Assembly: GCF_002843235.3 (NCBI RefSeq)
Contig: NZ_CP031123.2
Span: 1,612,001-1,676,000, forward strand
Length of the DNA stretch: 64,000 nt
Source: Providencia huaxiensis
Lineage (GTDB): Bacteria > Pseudomonadota > Gammaproteobacteria > Enterobacterales > Enterobacteriaceae
Direction of reading: 5' to 3'
The translations under genes and the position numbers were made by a program. The notes under the pieces were generated by a model, which saw only the letters and a list, made by a program, of their open reading frames with translations, searched no databases and was not told the DNA's origin. Of this stretch, positions 1 through 8,016 are shown in pieces (positions within the stretch are counted from its first letter, which is position 1; each line of letters opens with the position of its first letter).

Positions 1-1
1 T

Positions 2-472
2 GATGCTTATGCGACATGGACTTCACCAATCCGTAAATACACAGATATTGTCAATCACCGTTTAATCAAGTCGATTATTGCGGGTAAACCTTCCGCGGAT
101 AAACCCTCCGAAGAGTTATCAATCAAATTAGCAGAACGCCGCCGTGCAAACCGTATGGCTGAACGCGATGTTGGTGATTGGCTCTACTCTCGTTACTTAA
201 AACCTTTTGAAGGTACGGATACAAAATTCCCAGCTGAAATTATTGATATCACCCGTGGTGGAGTACGAGTCCGTTTAGTCGACAATGGAGCTGTCGCATT
301 TGTTCCCGCCCCCTTCATTCATAGCGTTCGTGATGAAATCCAATGTAGCCAAGAAACAGGTAATGTTCTTGTGAAAGGTGAAATCGCTTATCAGCTTAAT
401 GATATTATCAATGTCACCATTAATGAAGTTCGCATGGAAACACGTAATATCGTCGCTAGACCTGCCGAATAA
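2..472 (+). CDS. rnb: Exoribonuclease II, C-terminal part (5' end outside window)
   Basis: RNase II degrades single-stranded RNA 3' to 5' and is a main mRNA-decay exonuclease in the cytoplasm. The frame is open from base 2 to the stop at 470-472. It begins inside the catalytic RNB domain with the conserved stretch [14 protein letters not shown], which is typical of this family just before the C-terminal S1 RNA-binding domain ([20 protein letters not shown] onward). The protein ends in ARPAE, close to the E. coli enzyme. Only about 156 codons are present because the gene starts before the window. A strong hairpin with a T-run follows the stop. Identification is by recognition of the C-terminal sequence; RNase R would have a longer basic tail. 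Confidence 0.95.
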   Translation, partial: DAYATWTSPIRKYTDIVNHRLIKSIIAGKPSADKPSEELSIKLAERRRANRMAERDVGDWLYSRYLKPFEGTDTKFPAEIIDITRGGVRVRLVDNGAVAFVPAPFIHSVRDEIQCSQETGNVLVKGEIAYQLNDIINVTINEVRMETRNIVARPAE

Positions 473-491
473 TAACTTTTGTGCTACTCTT

Positions 492-525
492 AAAAGACCA
501 TAGTTTTTGATACCTATGGTCTTTT
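492..525 (+). terminator. Rho-independent terminator of rnb
   Basis: A 12-bp inverted repeat (AAAAGACCATAG / CTATGGTCTTTT) around a loop of about 10 bases, followed by TTATTCC, lies 20 bases after the rnb stop. It separates rnb from osmB. Confidence 0.85.
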
Positions 526-674
526 ATTCCTCTGTCTGTTATTTTTCAACCTCAAATTCGGTTAAGCGTTAAACTGCAGGCGTTTTCCCATATTTTTTCC
601 TGATTATTCTTATTCGTAAATTTACCTATCGTGATATTTTATTAACTGTTAAATCTGCACTAAGGGTCAATAAA

Positions 675-893
675 ATGAACACAGTAAACAAACGTATTTT
701 ATCATTTGTGGTGGTAGCCACTGTCGCTATCAGTGTCAGTGCCTGTTCAAATATGTCTAAGCGCGATAAAAACACAGCGATTGGTGCCGGTGTAGGTGCT
801 GTTGGTGGCGCGGTACTGACTGGCGGGAGCTCTATAGGTACCGTTGGCGGTGCTGCTATTGGTGGAATAATTGGCCACCAAGTAGGCAAATAA
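675..893 (+). CDS. osmB: Osmotically inducible lipoprotein OsmB
   Basis: Small (72 aa) glycine-zipper outer-membrane lipoprotein, linked in E. coli to osmotic and stationary-phase stress. The N-terminus is a lipoprotein signal peptide with a lipobox ending SVSAC (Cys at about residue 24). It is followed by SNMSKRDKNTAIGAG and repeated small-residue GxxxG motifs ending GGIIGHQVGK, nearly identical to E. coli OsmB over the second half. It lies between rnb and yciH as in E. coli. The 200-base upstream gap would hold its stress promoter, but I cannot point to a definite site. A strong terminator follows. Confidence 0.95.
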   Translation: MNTVNKRILSFVVVATVAISVSACSNMSKRDKNTAIGAGVGAVGGAVLTGGSSIGTVGGAAIGGIIGHQVGK

Positions 894-927
894 ATCTCAT
901 CATCTCCTATAGCCGCTCCCCTTAATC

Positions 928-964
928 TAGAATAGCGTTCCTCATGAACGCTATTCTATTTTTC
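928..964 (+). terminator. Rho-independent terminator of osmB
   Basis: A perfect 13-bp inverted repeat (TAGAATAGCGTTC / GAACGCTATTCTA) with a 5-base loop is followed by TTTTTC. It insulates osmB from the toxin-antitoxin promoter that starts about 25 bases later. Confidence 0.9.
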
Positions 965-987
965 ATATCCGATAATCGATTAAACTA

Positions 988-1016
988 TTGACGCCAAAAA
1001 GTGTACAAAGTACACT
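988..1016 (+). promoter_or_regulatory. Promoter and palindromic operator of the toxin-antitoxin pair
   Basis: TTGACG (988-993) and TACACT (1011-1016) are spaced 17 bases apart and make a good sigma-70 promoter. The perfect palindrome GTGTACaaaGTACAC (1001-1015) covers the end of the spacer and the -10 element. That is where an antitoxin with a helix-turn-helix would be expected to bind for autorepression. The operator role is inferred from position and symmetry. Confidence 0.7.
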
Positions 1017-1044
1017 TATGTTTAATACAAAGGGAGGGAACCCT

Positions 1045-1377
1045 GTGAGTCACGCAATTGAATTTATTGAAACCAGCTTTTTTACCAAACAAATCCAATC
1101 TATCGCCACACAAGAAGAACTTAGGATATTACAAAATGAACTTATCGCATGGCCAGATAAAGGCGATATCATCCAAGGAACAGGTGGGCTACGTAAAATT
1201 AGGATGGCAACAGGTAATAAAGGGAAAAGTGCAAGTGTACGCGTTATTTACTTCCTAGCTACAGCAGAAATTATTTATTTTATAATGGCTTACCCAAAAA
1301 ATGTCAAAGACACGCTAAGTGACTTAGAAAAAGCAGAATTAAAGAAACTAACGAAATTACTAAAAAATGAGGTGTAA
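1045..1377 (+). CDS. RelE/HigB-like toxin of a type II toxin-antitoxin module
   Basis: A 110-residue protein that resembles HigB/RelE-type mRNA interferases, which cleave mRNA at the ribosome. Family features are the middle segment DIIQGTGGLRKIRMA followed by SVRVIYFLATAEIIYFIMAYPKN. I chose the GTG at 1045 because AGGGAGG lies 7 bases upstream; an in-frame ATG at 1018 sits inside the promoter and has no ribosome binding site. The toxin gene comes first, and the antitoxin start follows its stop after one base, the order typical of higBA-type modules. The module is an addition to the E. coli gene order between osmB and yciH. Family assignment is fairly sure; the target and activity are not tested. 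Confidence 0.8.
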   Translation: MSHAIEFIETSFFTKQIQSIATQEELRILQNELIAWPDKGDIIQGTGGLRKIRMATGNKGKSASVRVIYFLATAEIIYFIMAYPKNVKDTLSDLEKAELKKLTKLLKNEV

Positions 1378-1378
1378 A

Positions 1379-1663
1379 ATGAGTATATTCAACGAATTAA
1401 AAGCCTCTTTAGAAGAAGCTGTTGAAATAAAACAAGGTCATCAAAAAGCCGCTAATGTTACTCGTTACGAAATTACTGATGTCAAAGCTATTCGAGAACA
1501 ACTGAATGTTTCACAAAGCGAATTAGCCCATGCACTAGGCACTAGCATCGATACCATTAAAAGTTGGGAGCTTAAACGACGAAACCCAACAGGATTAGCG
1601 GCTAAAATACTCATCGCTATTAAGCGTAATCCGGCTTTGTTTGCTGAATTAGCAGAAATTTAA
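1379..1663 (+). CDS. HigA/NadS-like helix-turn-helix antitoxin
   Basis: A 94-residue protein (start ATG 1379, with GAGG overlapping the end of the toxin gene) containing a Cro/C1-type helix-turn-helix: VKAIREQLNVSQSELAHALG then SIDTIKSWELKRRNPTG. The N-terminal segment SIFNELKASLEEAVEIKQG is characteristic of the NadS-like antitoxin family. It would bind the toxin and repress the shared promoter at the 1001-1015 palindrome. The arrangement with the preceding toxin gene, with one base between stop and start, supports co-translation. A hairpin (1683-1709) lies between this gene and the convergent yciH but has no clear T-run. Confidence 0.82.
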   Translation: MSIFNELKASLEEAVEIKQGHQKAANVTRYEITDVKAIREQLNVSQSELAHALGTSIDTIKSWELKRRNPTGLAAKILIAIKRNPALFAELAEI

Positions 1664-1730
1664 TCATTTCAATCTTTATCAAATGAGTGGCTCTCTAATA
1701 GCCACTCATGATAAAAAACTCTCAAGTCAA

Positions 1731-2057
1731 TCAGCCACCAGCTAGCTTAACTTGAAAACCTTTCGCCTCAAGGTACTGTTTGATAACATCACGTTTATCA
1801 CCTTGAATTTCAACATTACCGTCTTTGACTGCACCGCCACAACCACATTTCTTTTTAAGATCAGCCGCTAGTTTAGACAATTCGCTGTCTTCAAGGTCAA
1901 GACCAGTTACAACACAAACCCCTTTTCCTTTACGACCTGAAGTCTCACGGCGAATTCGCACAATACCATCGCCTTTAGGTCTTTCAACTTTGGGCTTATC
2001 TTCAGCAATACGCCCTGTCTCAGTACTGTAAACAAGACGACTATTTGAATCACTCAT
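1731..2057 (-). CDS. yciH: SUI1-domain protein YciH (eIF1-like)
   Basis: A 108-residue bacterial homologue of translation initiation factor eIF1/SUI1. In E. coli, YciH influences start-site fidelity and was reported as a translation inhibitor under stress. The SUI1 fold is seen in the stretch [19 protein letters not shown], the segment [19 protein letters not shown] and the C-terminal QVKLAGG. Its start overlaps the pyrF stop by 4 bases (ATGA), so the two are translationally coupled as in E. coli. Confidence 0.95.
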   Translation of the reverse strand: MSDSNSRLVYSTETGRIAEDKPKVERPKGDGIVRIRRETSGRKGKGVCVVTGLDLEDSELSKLAADLKKKCGCGGAVKDGNVEIQGDKRDVIKQYLEAKGFQVKLAGG

Positions 2058-2779
2058 AGCAAACCTTCAATAGATTGATTGATTTGTTGTAATGTGACTG
2101 TTGGGTTTTCACTGCGCGTAATCGGACGACCAATCACCATATAATCGACACCCGCTTTTACTGCATCTTGTGGTGTCATGATACGTCGTTGGTCCCCAAC
2201 ATCACTCCCCGTAGGGCGAATGCCTGGGGTAACTAATTTGAAATCCGCACCACATAGCTGCTTTAAGCGTTGTGCTTCATGGGCTGAGCAAACAACACCG
2301 TCTAACCCACATTGCTTAGTTAATAAGGCTAAACGCTCGGCATGATCTGCCGGTGAAGCATTAATCCCAATACCGATAAGATCAGACTCATCCATACTCG
2401 TTAATACGGTTACTGCGGTAAGTAATGGTGCATCTTTGCCATAATGTTCAAGTGATTGACGTGCAGCTTCCATCATACGAGCACCTCCACCAGCGTGAAC
2501 ATTAACCATCCAAACCCCCATTTCAGCCGCAGCTGCAACCGCACGGGCGACAGTATTAGGAATATCATGGAATTTCAAATCTAAGAAAATATCGAAACCA
2601 CGCTCATGGAGTGACTTAACAAATTGAGGACCATTAAAAGTAAACATTTCTTTGCCTACTTTTAAGCGACAATCACGTGGGTCAATGCGATCCACAAAAG
2701 CCAAAGCCTCATTAGCATCTTCATAATCAAGTGCCACAATAATTGGCGAATGTGTGTGGTTCTCAGTTGAGGAAATCAT
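2054..2779 (-). CDS. pyrF: Orotidine 5'-phosphate decarboxylase
   Basis: Catalyses the last step of UMP synthesis, decarboxylating OMP. The 241-residue length fits the family. The active-site motif [11 protein letters not shown] is present near residue 66 (key residues Asp, Lys and Asp). So are the N-terminal [17 protein letters not shown] and the phosphate-binding [12 protein letters not shown] near the C-terminus. It is the upstream gene of the pyrF-yciH pair, 45 bases after lapB, so the lapA-lapB-pyrF-yciH cluster is probably one transcription unit. Confidence 0.97.
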   Translation of the reverse strand: MISSTENHTHSPIIVALDYEDANEALAFVDRIDPRDCRLKVGKEMFTFNGPQFVKSLHERGFDIFLDLKFHDIPNTVARAVAAAAEMGVWMVNVHAGGGARMMEAARQSLEHYGKDAPLLTAVTVLTSMDESDLIGIGINASPADHAERLALLTKQCGLDGVVCSAHEAQRLKQLCGADFKLVTPGIRPTGSDVGDQRRIMTPQDAVKAGVDYMVIGRPITRSENPTVTLQQINQSIEGLL

Positions 2780-2824
2780 TTCTTAGCCTTTAAAGAGTCG
2801 TTATTATTTAAGAAGGTGACGCTG

Positions 2825-3997
2825 TCACTGCCCATCCAGCCCGCGAATAGGCTTAATTGTGTCCCAAGAGCGACAAGATGGGCAATGCCAATATAATGCA
2901 CGCGATGTAAACCCACATTTATGGCAACGATAATCGGGTTTTGTACGAATTTGTTCTCCTACCATTTTACGAAGCAAAATCAAACTTTCTTTTGCCCTTC
3001 CATCTTCGGCTTCTTCAAGATGGTAGTCCATTAAACGATAGAATAAACGCATGGTAGGATGGCGTTGAATTTGGTCATTAATATAATTTGCAGCAGCTTC
3101 ATGGTTTTGTTTTTCAACAATAATATCAGCTAAATAAAGTTCTGCGATAGCCCCTGAATTACCTGCAACACACTGACGTAGGTAATCTTCCCATTCATCT
3201 GCTTGGCCGGTATGTTGGTAGCAATCAAACAGTAAAGGTAATGTTTCAGCGACTAGCTCTCTATCTTGTTCATAGACTTGTTTTAGAACATGAATCGCTT
3301 TATCGTAATTACCTTGTTCGATAAATAACCGCCCCTTCATAATTGAAACCCGAGCACAGTGGTTATCGGCTTGTTCTGCTTTATTTAACAATGTCAGAGC
3401 ATCTTCAAGATCATCACTCGCGAGTTGTTGGGTCGCTAATTCGCAATAAAAATGGGCAATTTGCTCTCGTAGTTCTGGATGCCCTGATTTAACCAGTTTA
3501 CCTGCTGTTTCAATGGCTTTAGTCCAGTCACTGGTTAGTTGGTAAATATTTAATAGGGATTGTAAAGCACTTTGTTTGAAATCAACTTCATCCGTTAATT
3601 GCTGGAACATATTTTCTGCACGGTCATAAACGCCTGCAGCCATATAATCTCGGCCAAGTTGTTGAGTTGCTAATAAACGTTGTTCAAATGATAAAGCGGC
3701 ACTTTCCACCAGCGATTGGTGAATACGGATGGCACGTTCAACTTCACCTCGAGAGCGAAATAGATTTCCCAAAGTGAGATGAGCCTCAAAGGCGGAGCTG
3801 TCTTCATTTTTTAGCATGTCGAGGAACAAATCGACAGCTTTATCTTGTTGATTAGATAATAGAAAGTTAACGCCTGTCACATAATCACGTGACAAGCGAT
3901 TCGCATGTTGTTGCTTATCTTGTTGAGCACTTCTGCGCCCCATATACCAACCGTAAGCAGCAGCAACCGGTAGCAGCAGAAACAGCAACTCGAACAT
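2825..3997 (-). CDS. lapB: Lipopolysaccharide assembly protein B
   Basis: LapB (YciM) is an inner-membrane-anchored TPR protein that regulates LPS synthesis by helping FtsH degrade LpxC, coordinating LPS assembly at the cytoplasmic face. The 390-residue sequence has an N-terminal membrane anchor (about residues 1-18), a long array of TPR helices, and a C-terminal rubredoxin-like metal site with two CxxC pairs (CHKCG and CPSC). It starts 6 bases after lapA ends, as in E. coli, and the pair forms a small operon. Confidence 0.96.
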   Translation of the reverse strand: MFELLFLLLPVAAAYGWYMGRRSAQQDKQQHANRLSRDYVTGVNFLLSNQQDKAVDLFLDMLKNEDSSAFEAHLTLGNLFRSRGEVERAIRIHQSLVESAALSFEQRLLATQQLGRDYMAAGVYDRAENMFQQLTDEVDFKQSALQSLLNIYQLTSDWTKAIETAGKLVKSGHPELREQIAHFYCELATQQLASDDLEDALTLLNKAEQADNHCARVSIMKGRLFIEQGNYDKAIHVLKQVYEQDRELVAETLPLLFDCYQHTGQADEWEDYLRQCVAGNSGAIAELYLADIIVEKQNHEAAANYINDQIQRHPTMRLFYRLMDYHLEEAEDGRAKESLILLRKMVGEQIRTKPDYRCHKCGFTSRALYWHCPSCRSWDTIKPIRGLDGQ

Positions 3998-4003
3998 ACA
4001 GGA

Positions 4004-4321
4004 TTATTCCTTGTTCTGAGTCGTCACTAATGAGGTTGATTCGGAAATATTATTTTCTCCAGCACCTAATTGTGATTCTAAACGTCTAATTTTACGACGT
4101 GCATTTTTCAGGCTAACAATGACCCGTAAATAAAACGCAGCACAGACTAGCCAACCTAGCACAAAACCGACACCAAAAAGTGATGCAAGAAGGGTTGATA
4201 ATGAAAAATCCCCTTTTGCAATCAGGTAGTTAAATGTAATAACCTGATCATTGCTTGAACCTAGCGTAATCGAAATAATAAAAAAAGCGACCGCTAGTAA
4301 TAAAATCAGAAAATATTTCAC
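4004..4321 (-). CDS. lapA: Lipopolysaccharide assembly protein A
   Basis: A 105-residue inner-membrane protein (YciS, DUF1049 family) that acts with LapB. Two hydrophobic segments are visible, about residues 2-20 and 42-70, followed by a basic, charged cytoplasmic tail (KNARRKIRRLESQLG) predicted to be helical. It is the first gene of the lapA-lapB-pyrF-yciH cluster. Identification rests on sequence and on its position just upstream of lapB. Confidence 0.94.
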   Translation of the reverse strand: MKYFLILLLAVAFFIISITLGSSNDQVITFNYLIAKGDFSLSTLLASLFGVGFVLGWLVCAAFYLRVIVSLKNARRKIRRLESQLGAGENNISESTSLVTTQNKE

Positions 4322-4466
4322 ATTTATTCCCGTTATCAGTTCTATTCATCCAATAATATCTACCTGTTAAGGTAGCATTTCCAGCGCATTCAGACAAAGC
4401 AATTTATTTTATACAATGAGAGATTTAAGCTATATCCCCTCTAATAATGGTTAACTTGATGAAAGA

Positions 4467-5189
4467 TTAATCGGCTTTGTTAAATACCCCCCATGTCCGC
4501 AAAATATAATAACCAAATATGGTAAAACAGGCACTGATGATCACGGAAGTAATTATATCAATAGGCCAATGCATGCCCAACAGCATACGGCTAAATGCAA
4601 TACCCTCAGCCCAAATAGCAAGCCCTATCGATAACACATATAAACGTTGTTGCCAAAAGAGCGCGATTAAAAACAATGCCCAGCCAGCTGCAAATAGCAT
4701 ATGACCAGAAGGAAAAGAATACCCTGTTTCTGCTTGCCAATGCTTACGCTGCCATTTAGGTACATTTTCATCTTGTTTAACTGTGTCTTTAATTAATTTC
4801 GCTCGTATACTACGTTTTAACTCATAAAAATCTGATGAAGGAATTTGATATTCGGTTGCCAGCCATTCTACATAAGGGCGTGGCTCTTTAAATGTGCTTT
4901 TCAATGCGCTCTTCAAACCTTGTTGCAGTAATACAACGCAGATAAGAACAAACAGAATTTTTAGTCGCTGTTTCTTTTTTGAACGAAAAACAAATGCAAC
5001 CGCCCCTAGAAATAACAGAGCCGTTAAAACACTGTAAGGCGTTCCCGCAGTGTCTGTCAGCCAAAGAAGCCATTTCATTGAGTTAAACTGGGTTTCTGGT
5101 GACCAATGCCAGCCTGTGATTATCATCAACATGGGCGGTGTCATTAATAACAATGCAAAAGCACAAACGACCAAAACAGTTTTTTTCAT
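4467..5189 (-). CDS. pgpB: Phosphatidylglycerophosphatase B (PAP2 family)
   Basis: An inner-membrane phosphatase acting on phosphatidylglycerophosphate, undecaprenyl pyrophosphate and related lipids. The 240-residue sequence has several membrane segments and the three PAP2 motifs in order: KSTFKEPRPY, YSFPSGHM and SRMLLGMHWPIDI, with the catalytic histidines in motifs two and three. The long segment between motifs one and two fits PgpB. It lies between lapA and ribA as in E. coli and is read away from ribA. Confidence 0.94.
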   Translation of the reverse strand: MKKTVLVVCAFALLLMTPPMLMIITGWHWSPETQFNSMKWLLWLTDTAGTPYSVLTALLFLGAVAFVFRSKKKQRLKILFVLICVVLLQQGLKSALKSTFKEPRPYVEWLATEYQIPSSDFYELKRSIRAKLIKDTVKQDENVPKWQRKHWQAETGYSFPSGHMLFAAGWALFLIALFWQQRLYVLSIGLAIWAEGIAFSRMLLGMHWPIDIITSVIISACFTIFGYYILRTWGVFNKAD

Positions 5190-5402
5190 TCAATGTATTC
5201 CAAGTAAAGTTCTATTAAATATACAAATATTACATTCACACATTATTAACTCTGTTATAGTAATACAGTGTTGGTCGTGTGCAAAGAATACCAACCTCTA
5301 TATGCTAAACGTCATATAGCATCGATGTAATATAGTTAAGCTACTTTATATCGATAAACGTTATTAATTAAGCAAGAGTTACTTTAACTAATGAAAGAAA
5401 AT

Positions 5403-5999
5403 ATGCAGCTAAAACGCGTTGCTGAAGCAAAGCTCCCAACACCTTTTGGTGAATTTTTAATGGTGGGTTTTGAAGAAATCGCAACCGGTCGTGATCATGT
5501 AGCGTTAATTTTTGGCGATATCTCTGGAAATACACCGGTTCTCAGCCGGATCCACTCCGAATGTTTAACCGGAGATGCGTTATTTAGTCTACGCTGCGAT
5601 TGTGGTTTTCAATTAGAAGCCGCGCTCTCTCAGATTAGTAAAGAAGGCCGAGGAGTATTACTTTATCATCGTCAAGAAGGCCGAAACATTGGCTTGCTGA
5701 ATAAAATTCGCGCTTATGCATTACAAGATCAAGGCCTCGATACGGTTGAAGCCAACATCAAACTCGGATTTAAAGCCGATGAGCGTGATTTTACCTTATG
5801 CTCTGATATGTATAAGTTATTGGGGATTAATGAAGTTCGCTTATTGACGAATAACCCGAAAAAAATCGACATCATGCGTGAAGCAGGAATTAACGTTGTA
5901 GAGCGTGTTCCACTGATTGTCGGCCGCAACCCAAGTAATGAACATTATCTTGACGTTAAAGCAGAAAAAATGGGGCACATGCTATTTAAGCACCAGTGA
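5403..5999 (+). CDS. ribA: GTP cyclohydrolase II
   Basis: First enzyme of riboflavin synthesis, converting GTP to a diaminopyrimidine, formate and pyrophosphate. The 198 residues from ATG 5403 ([16 protein letters not shown]) match the E. coli start. A longer in-frame start at 5391 exists but has no better ribosome binding site. The zinc ligands are visible in [19 protein letters not shown], as are the catalytic [11 protein letters not shown] and the GTP-binding LLTNNPKK. It is a stand-alone enzyme without a RibB domain. An imperfect palindrome lies upstream at 5321-5355, and a terminator follows. Confidence 0.96.
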   Translation: MQLKRVAEAKLPTPFGEFLMVGFEEIATGRDHVALIFGDISGNTPVLSRIHSECLTGDALFSLRCDCGFQLEAALSQISKEGRGVLLYHRQEGRNIGLLNKIRAYALQDQGLDTVEANIKLGFKADERDFTLCSDMYKLLGINEVRLLTNNPKKIDIMREAGINVVERVPLIVGRNPSNEHYLDVKAEKMGHMLFKHQ

Positions 6000-6005
6000 T
6001 CTCAC

Positions 6006-6038
6006 CAAAGGAAGAGTGTTCTGCTCTTCCCTTTGTTT
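6006..6038 (+). terminator. Terminator of ribA
   Basis: The inverted repeat CAAAGGAAGAG / CTCTTCCCTTTG with a 7-base loop, followed by TTTCTCC, lies just after the ribA stop. It has one unpaired base in the stem. Confidence 0.7.
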
Positions 6039-6188
6039 CTCCTATTTCATTATAGCCTCTCAAAGTGTGCCATTTATTGGCTACTATATTCACTTTCTTT
6101 CCATAAGGTTTATACTGTTAGCCATCTGATTACCCTGACGAATAAACTGAATTCTTGAGGCTTATTCCGCATACTACCAGGAGATACT

Positions 6189-7166
6189 GTGAACAACCTG
6201 CATTCCATTCAACGCATGAGAAGATTGCGTAAAACTGAAAAACTCCGCACTTTATTCCAAGAAACACATCTTTCCGTTAATGACCTTTGCTTGCCAATTT
6301 TTGTTGAAGAAGAACTCGACGACTATATGCCAATCAATAGTATGCCGGGTGTTATGCGTATTCCAGAAAAACGTCTTGCTTATGAAATTGAGCGTATCGC
6401 AAATGCAGGAATAAAATCAGTGATGACCTTTGGGGTCTCCCATCATCTTGATGATAATGGTAGTGATGCATGGCAAGAAAATGGTTTAGTGGCACGTATG
6501 TCACGTATCTGTAAAGAAACCGTTCCTGAAATGATAGTGATGTCTGACACCTGTTTTTGTGAATACACCTCCCATGGCCACTGTGGAGTCATGCACGGCC
6601 ATCTCGTTGATAACGATGCAACCATCCATAACCTAGGTTTACAAGCGGTTGCCGCTGCACGCGCAGGTGCTGATTTTATTGCCCCTTCTGCCGCAATGGA
6701 TGGTCAGGTAGCGGCAATTCGCCATGCACTTGATGAAGCTGGTTTTACAGACACCGCAATCATGTCTTACTCCACAAAATTTGCTTCAGCACTTTATGGC
6801 CCATTCCGAGATGCAGCGGGTTCATGCCTTAAAGGGGATAGAAAAACGTATCAGATGAACCCAATGAACCGCCGTGAAGCACTCCATGAGTCATTAATTG
6901 ATGAACGTGAAGGTGCTGACGCATTGATGATAAAACCTGCGGGAGCCTATTTGGATATTATTCGTGATTTACGCGAACATACTCAATTACCTATCGGTGC
7001 TTATCAAGTCAGTGGCGAATATGCGCAAATTAAATTTGCTGCTCAAGCGGGTGCAATTGATGAAACGCGTGTGGCTCTTGAAACACTCGGGTCAATCAAA
7101 CGCGCAGGGGCTGACCTCATTTTCACTTATTTTGCTTTACAATTAGCCGAAGCCAACGCGTTATAA
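6189..7166 (+). CDS. hemB: Delta-aminolevulinic acid dehydratase (porphobilinogen synthase)
   Basis: Condenses two 5-aminolevulinate molecules to porphobilinogen in haem synthesis. The 325 residues start at GTG 6189, with CAGGAG upstream. The zinc-site cysteines are C122, C124 and C132 in [14 protein letters not shown], and the two active-site lysines are K197 (SYSTKFAS) and K249 (MIKPAG), the latter forming the Schiff base. It therefore belongs to the zinc-dependent class. It sits between ribA and acnA here; in E. coli hemB is elsewhere on the chromosome. It has its own terminator and is probably monocistronic. Confidence 0.96.
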   Translation: MNNLHSIQRMRRLRKTEKLRTLFQETHLSVNDLCLPIFVEEELDDYMPINSMPGVMRIPEKRLAYEIERIANAGIKSVMTFGVSHHLDDNGSDAWQENGLVARMSRICKETVPEMIVMSDTCFCEYTSHGHCGVMHGHLVDNDATIHNLGLQAVAAARAGADFIAPSAAMDGQVAAIRHALDEAGFTDTAIMSYSTKFASALYGPFRDAAGSCLKGDRKTYQMNPMNRREALHESLIDEREGADALMIKPAGAYLDIIRDLREHTQLPIGAYQVSGEYAQIKFAAQAGAIDETRVALETLGSIKRAGADLIFTYFALQLAEANAL

Positions 7167-7187
7167 CCTCTTTCCGTTAAAGAAAAT

Positions 7188-7224
7188 CGCACCACTGTAT
7201 ATAATCACAGTAGTGCGGTTTTTT
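7188..7224 (+). terminator. Terminator of hemB
   Basis: The inverted repeat CGCACCACTGT / ACAGTAGTGCG (one mismatch) with a short AT loop is followed by GTTTTTTG. It lies about 20 bases after the hemB stop. Confidence 0.85.
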
Positions 7225-7276
7225 GCCATTTTTGGTGAATAATAATACTTAAACTGCCTTACTTATAACCAAATGG

Positions 7277-7720
7277 CTATTTTGCTCTTTGCAATTCAAG
7301 TTGTTGAGTTAAAGTTTGAGCATAATGCTTCGCCTGTTCTGCCGTTGCCAAACCGGCAATTAATAAATCTTGTTTACCCGCAGATGTCGTTGCAACCACT
7401 CCCCAGTAATCAACTTCAACTGTAATACTTTCAGGGTTTTGATCTGGCATTGGCAAAATATCAAAATAGTCTTGTAATGGTGCAATAGTAATGGTGGTGT
7501 AATCTGCATTTAAGCCCAATGGAAATTCTTTATCTGCATATAGACGCAAATCATGAACTTCCGTTTCAGGTGTTCTCATCACAATAGAATATAAGTTAGG
7601 TATGTGCTCCAAAATGTCACGAACCTCTTCGTTCGCACCATCAAAATGGGATGTGGTTAATAAGATATCTGCTGCCCACAATGCCCCTTTATAGAAATCG
7701 GTTTCATTGATATCTGCCAT
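7277..7720 (-). CDS. Unrecognised acidic cytoplasmic protein
   Basis: I do not recognise this 147-residue protein. It has no signal peptide or membrane segment, is acidic, and reads as a small globular domain (GALWAADILLTTSHFDGANE, then alternating strands such as SITVEVDYWGVVATTS, ending in a helix with AEQAKHYAQTLTQQ). I placed the start at ATG 7720 because AAAGGA lies 7 bases upstream; the longer frame to 7804 would put that site inside the gene. It stands alone between the hemB terminator and the acnA terminator, and I do not know it from the equivalent E. coli interval. Regular codon use and a clear ribosome binding site suggest a real gene. Confidence 0.7.
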   Translation of the reverse strand: MADINETDFYKGALWAADILLTTSHFDGANEEVRDILEHIPNLYSIVMRTPETEVHDLRLYADKEFPLGLNADYTTITIAPLQDYFDILPMPDQNPESITVEVDYWGVVATTSAGKQDLLIAGLATAEQAKHYAQTLTQQLELQRAK

Positions 7721-7964
7721 ACTCATTTCCTTTATAGTGTTTTCGATAAGCTCAGTCACATGGTGACCTGTACTCAAGCTATTACATTCAATTATTTTGC
7801 ACAAAGAAACTTATTTATGGCGAACTTCACCCTATTTTCATTTAGCCTAGTTGCGACTATTTTCTCCTTTAATCTACCGTCTATTTAACACCATAACGTA
7901 GATTGCCATCAAAAATATTGAGAAAAAACAAGATTGATAAATAAGATTAAATATTAAAAAACAA

Positions 7965-7997
7965 AAACGCCCGTAGGATACAATCATACAGGCGTTT
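7965..7997 (-). terminator. Terminator of acnA
   Basis: The inverted repeat AAACGCCcGTA / TACaGGCGTTT (one mismatch) lies 20 bases past the acnA stop. On the minus strand it is followed by TTTTTGTTTTTT, a good intrinsic terminator. Confidence 0.85.
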
Positions 7998-8016
7998 AGC
8001 TATTACGGTTTAATGA

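Noticed and set aside
1018..1044. ATG at 1018 as the toxin start
   Set aside because: It lies immediately after the -10 element with no ribosome binding site, whereas GTG 1045 has AGGGAGG at good spacing.
5050..5319. 89-codon plus-strand frame across the pgpB start
   Set aside because: It overlaps pgpB antisense and runs through its promoter region; there is no ribosome binding site or recognisable domain.
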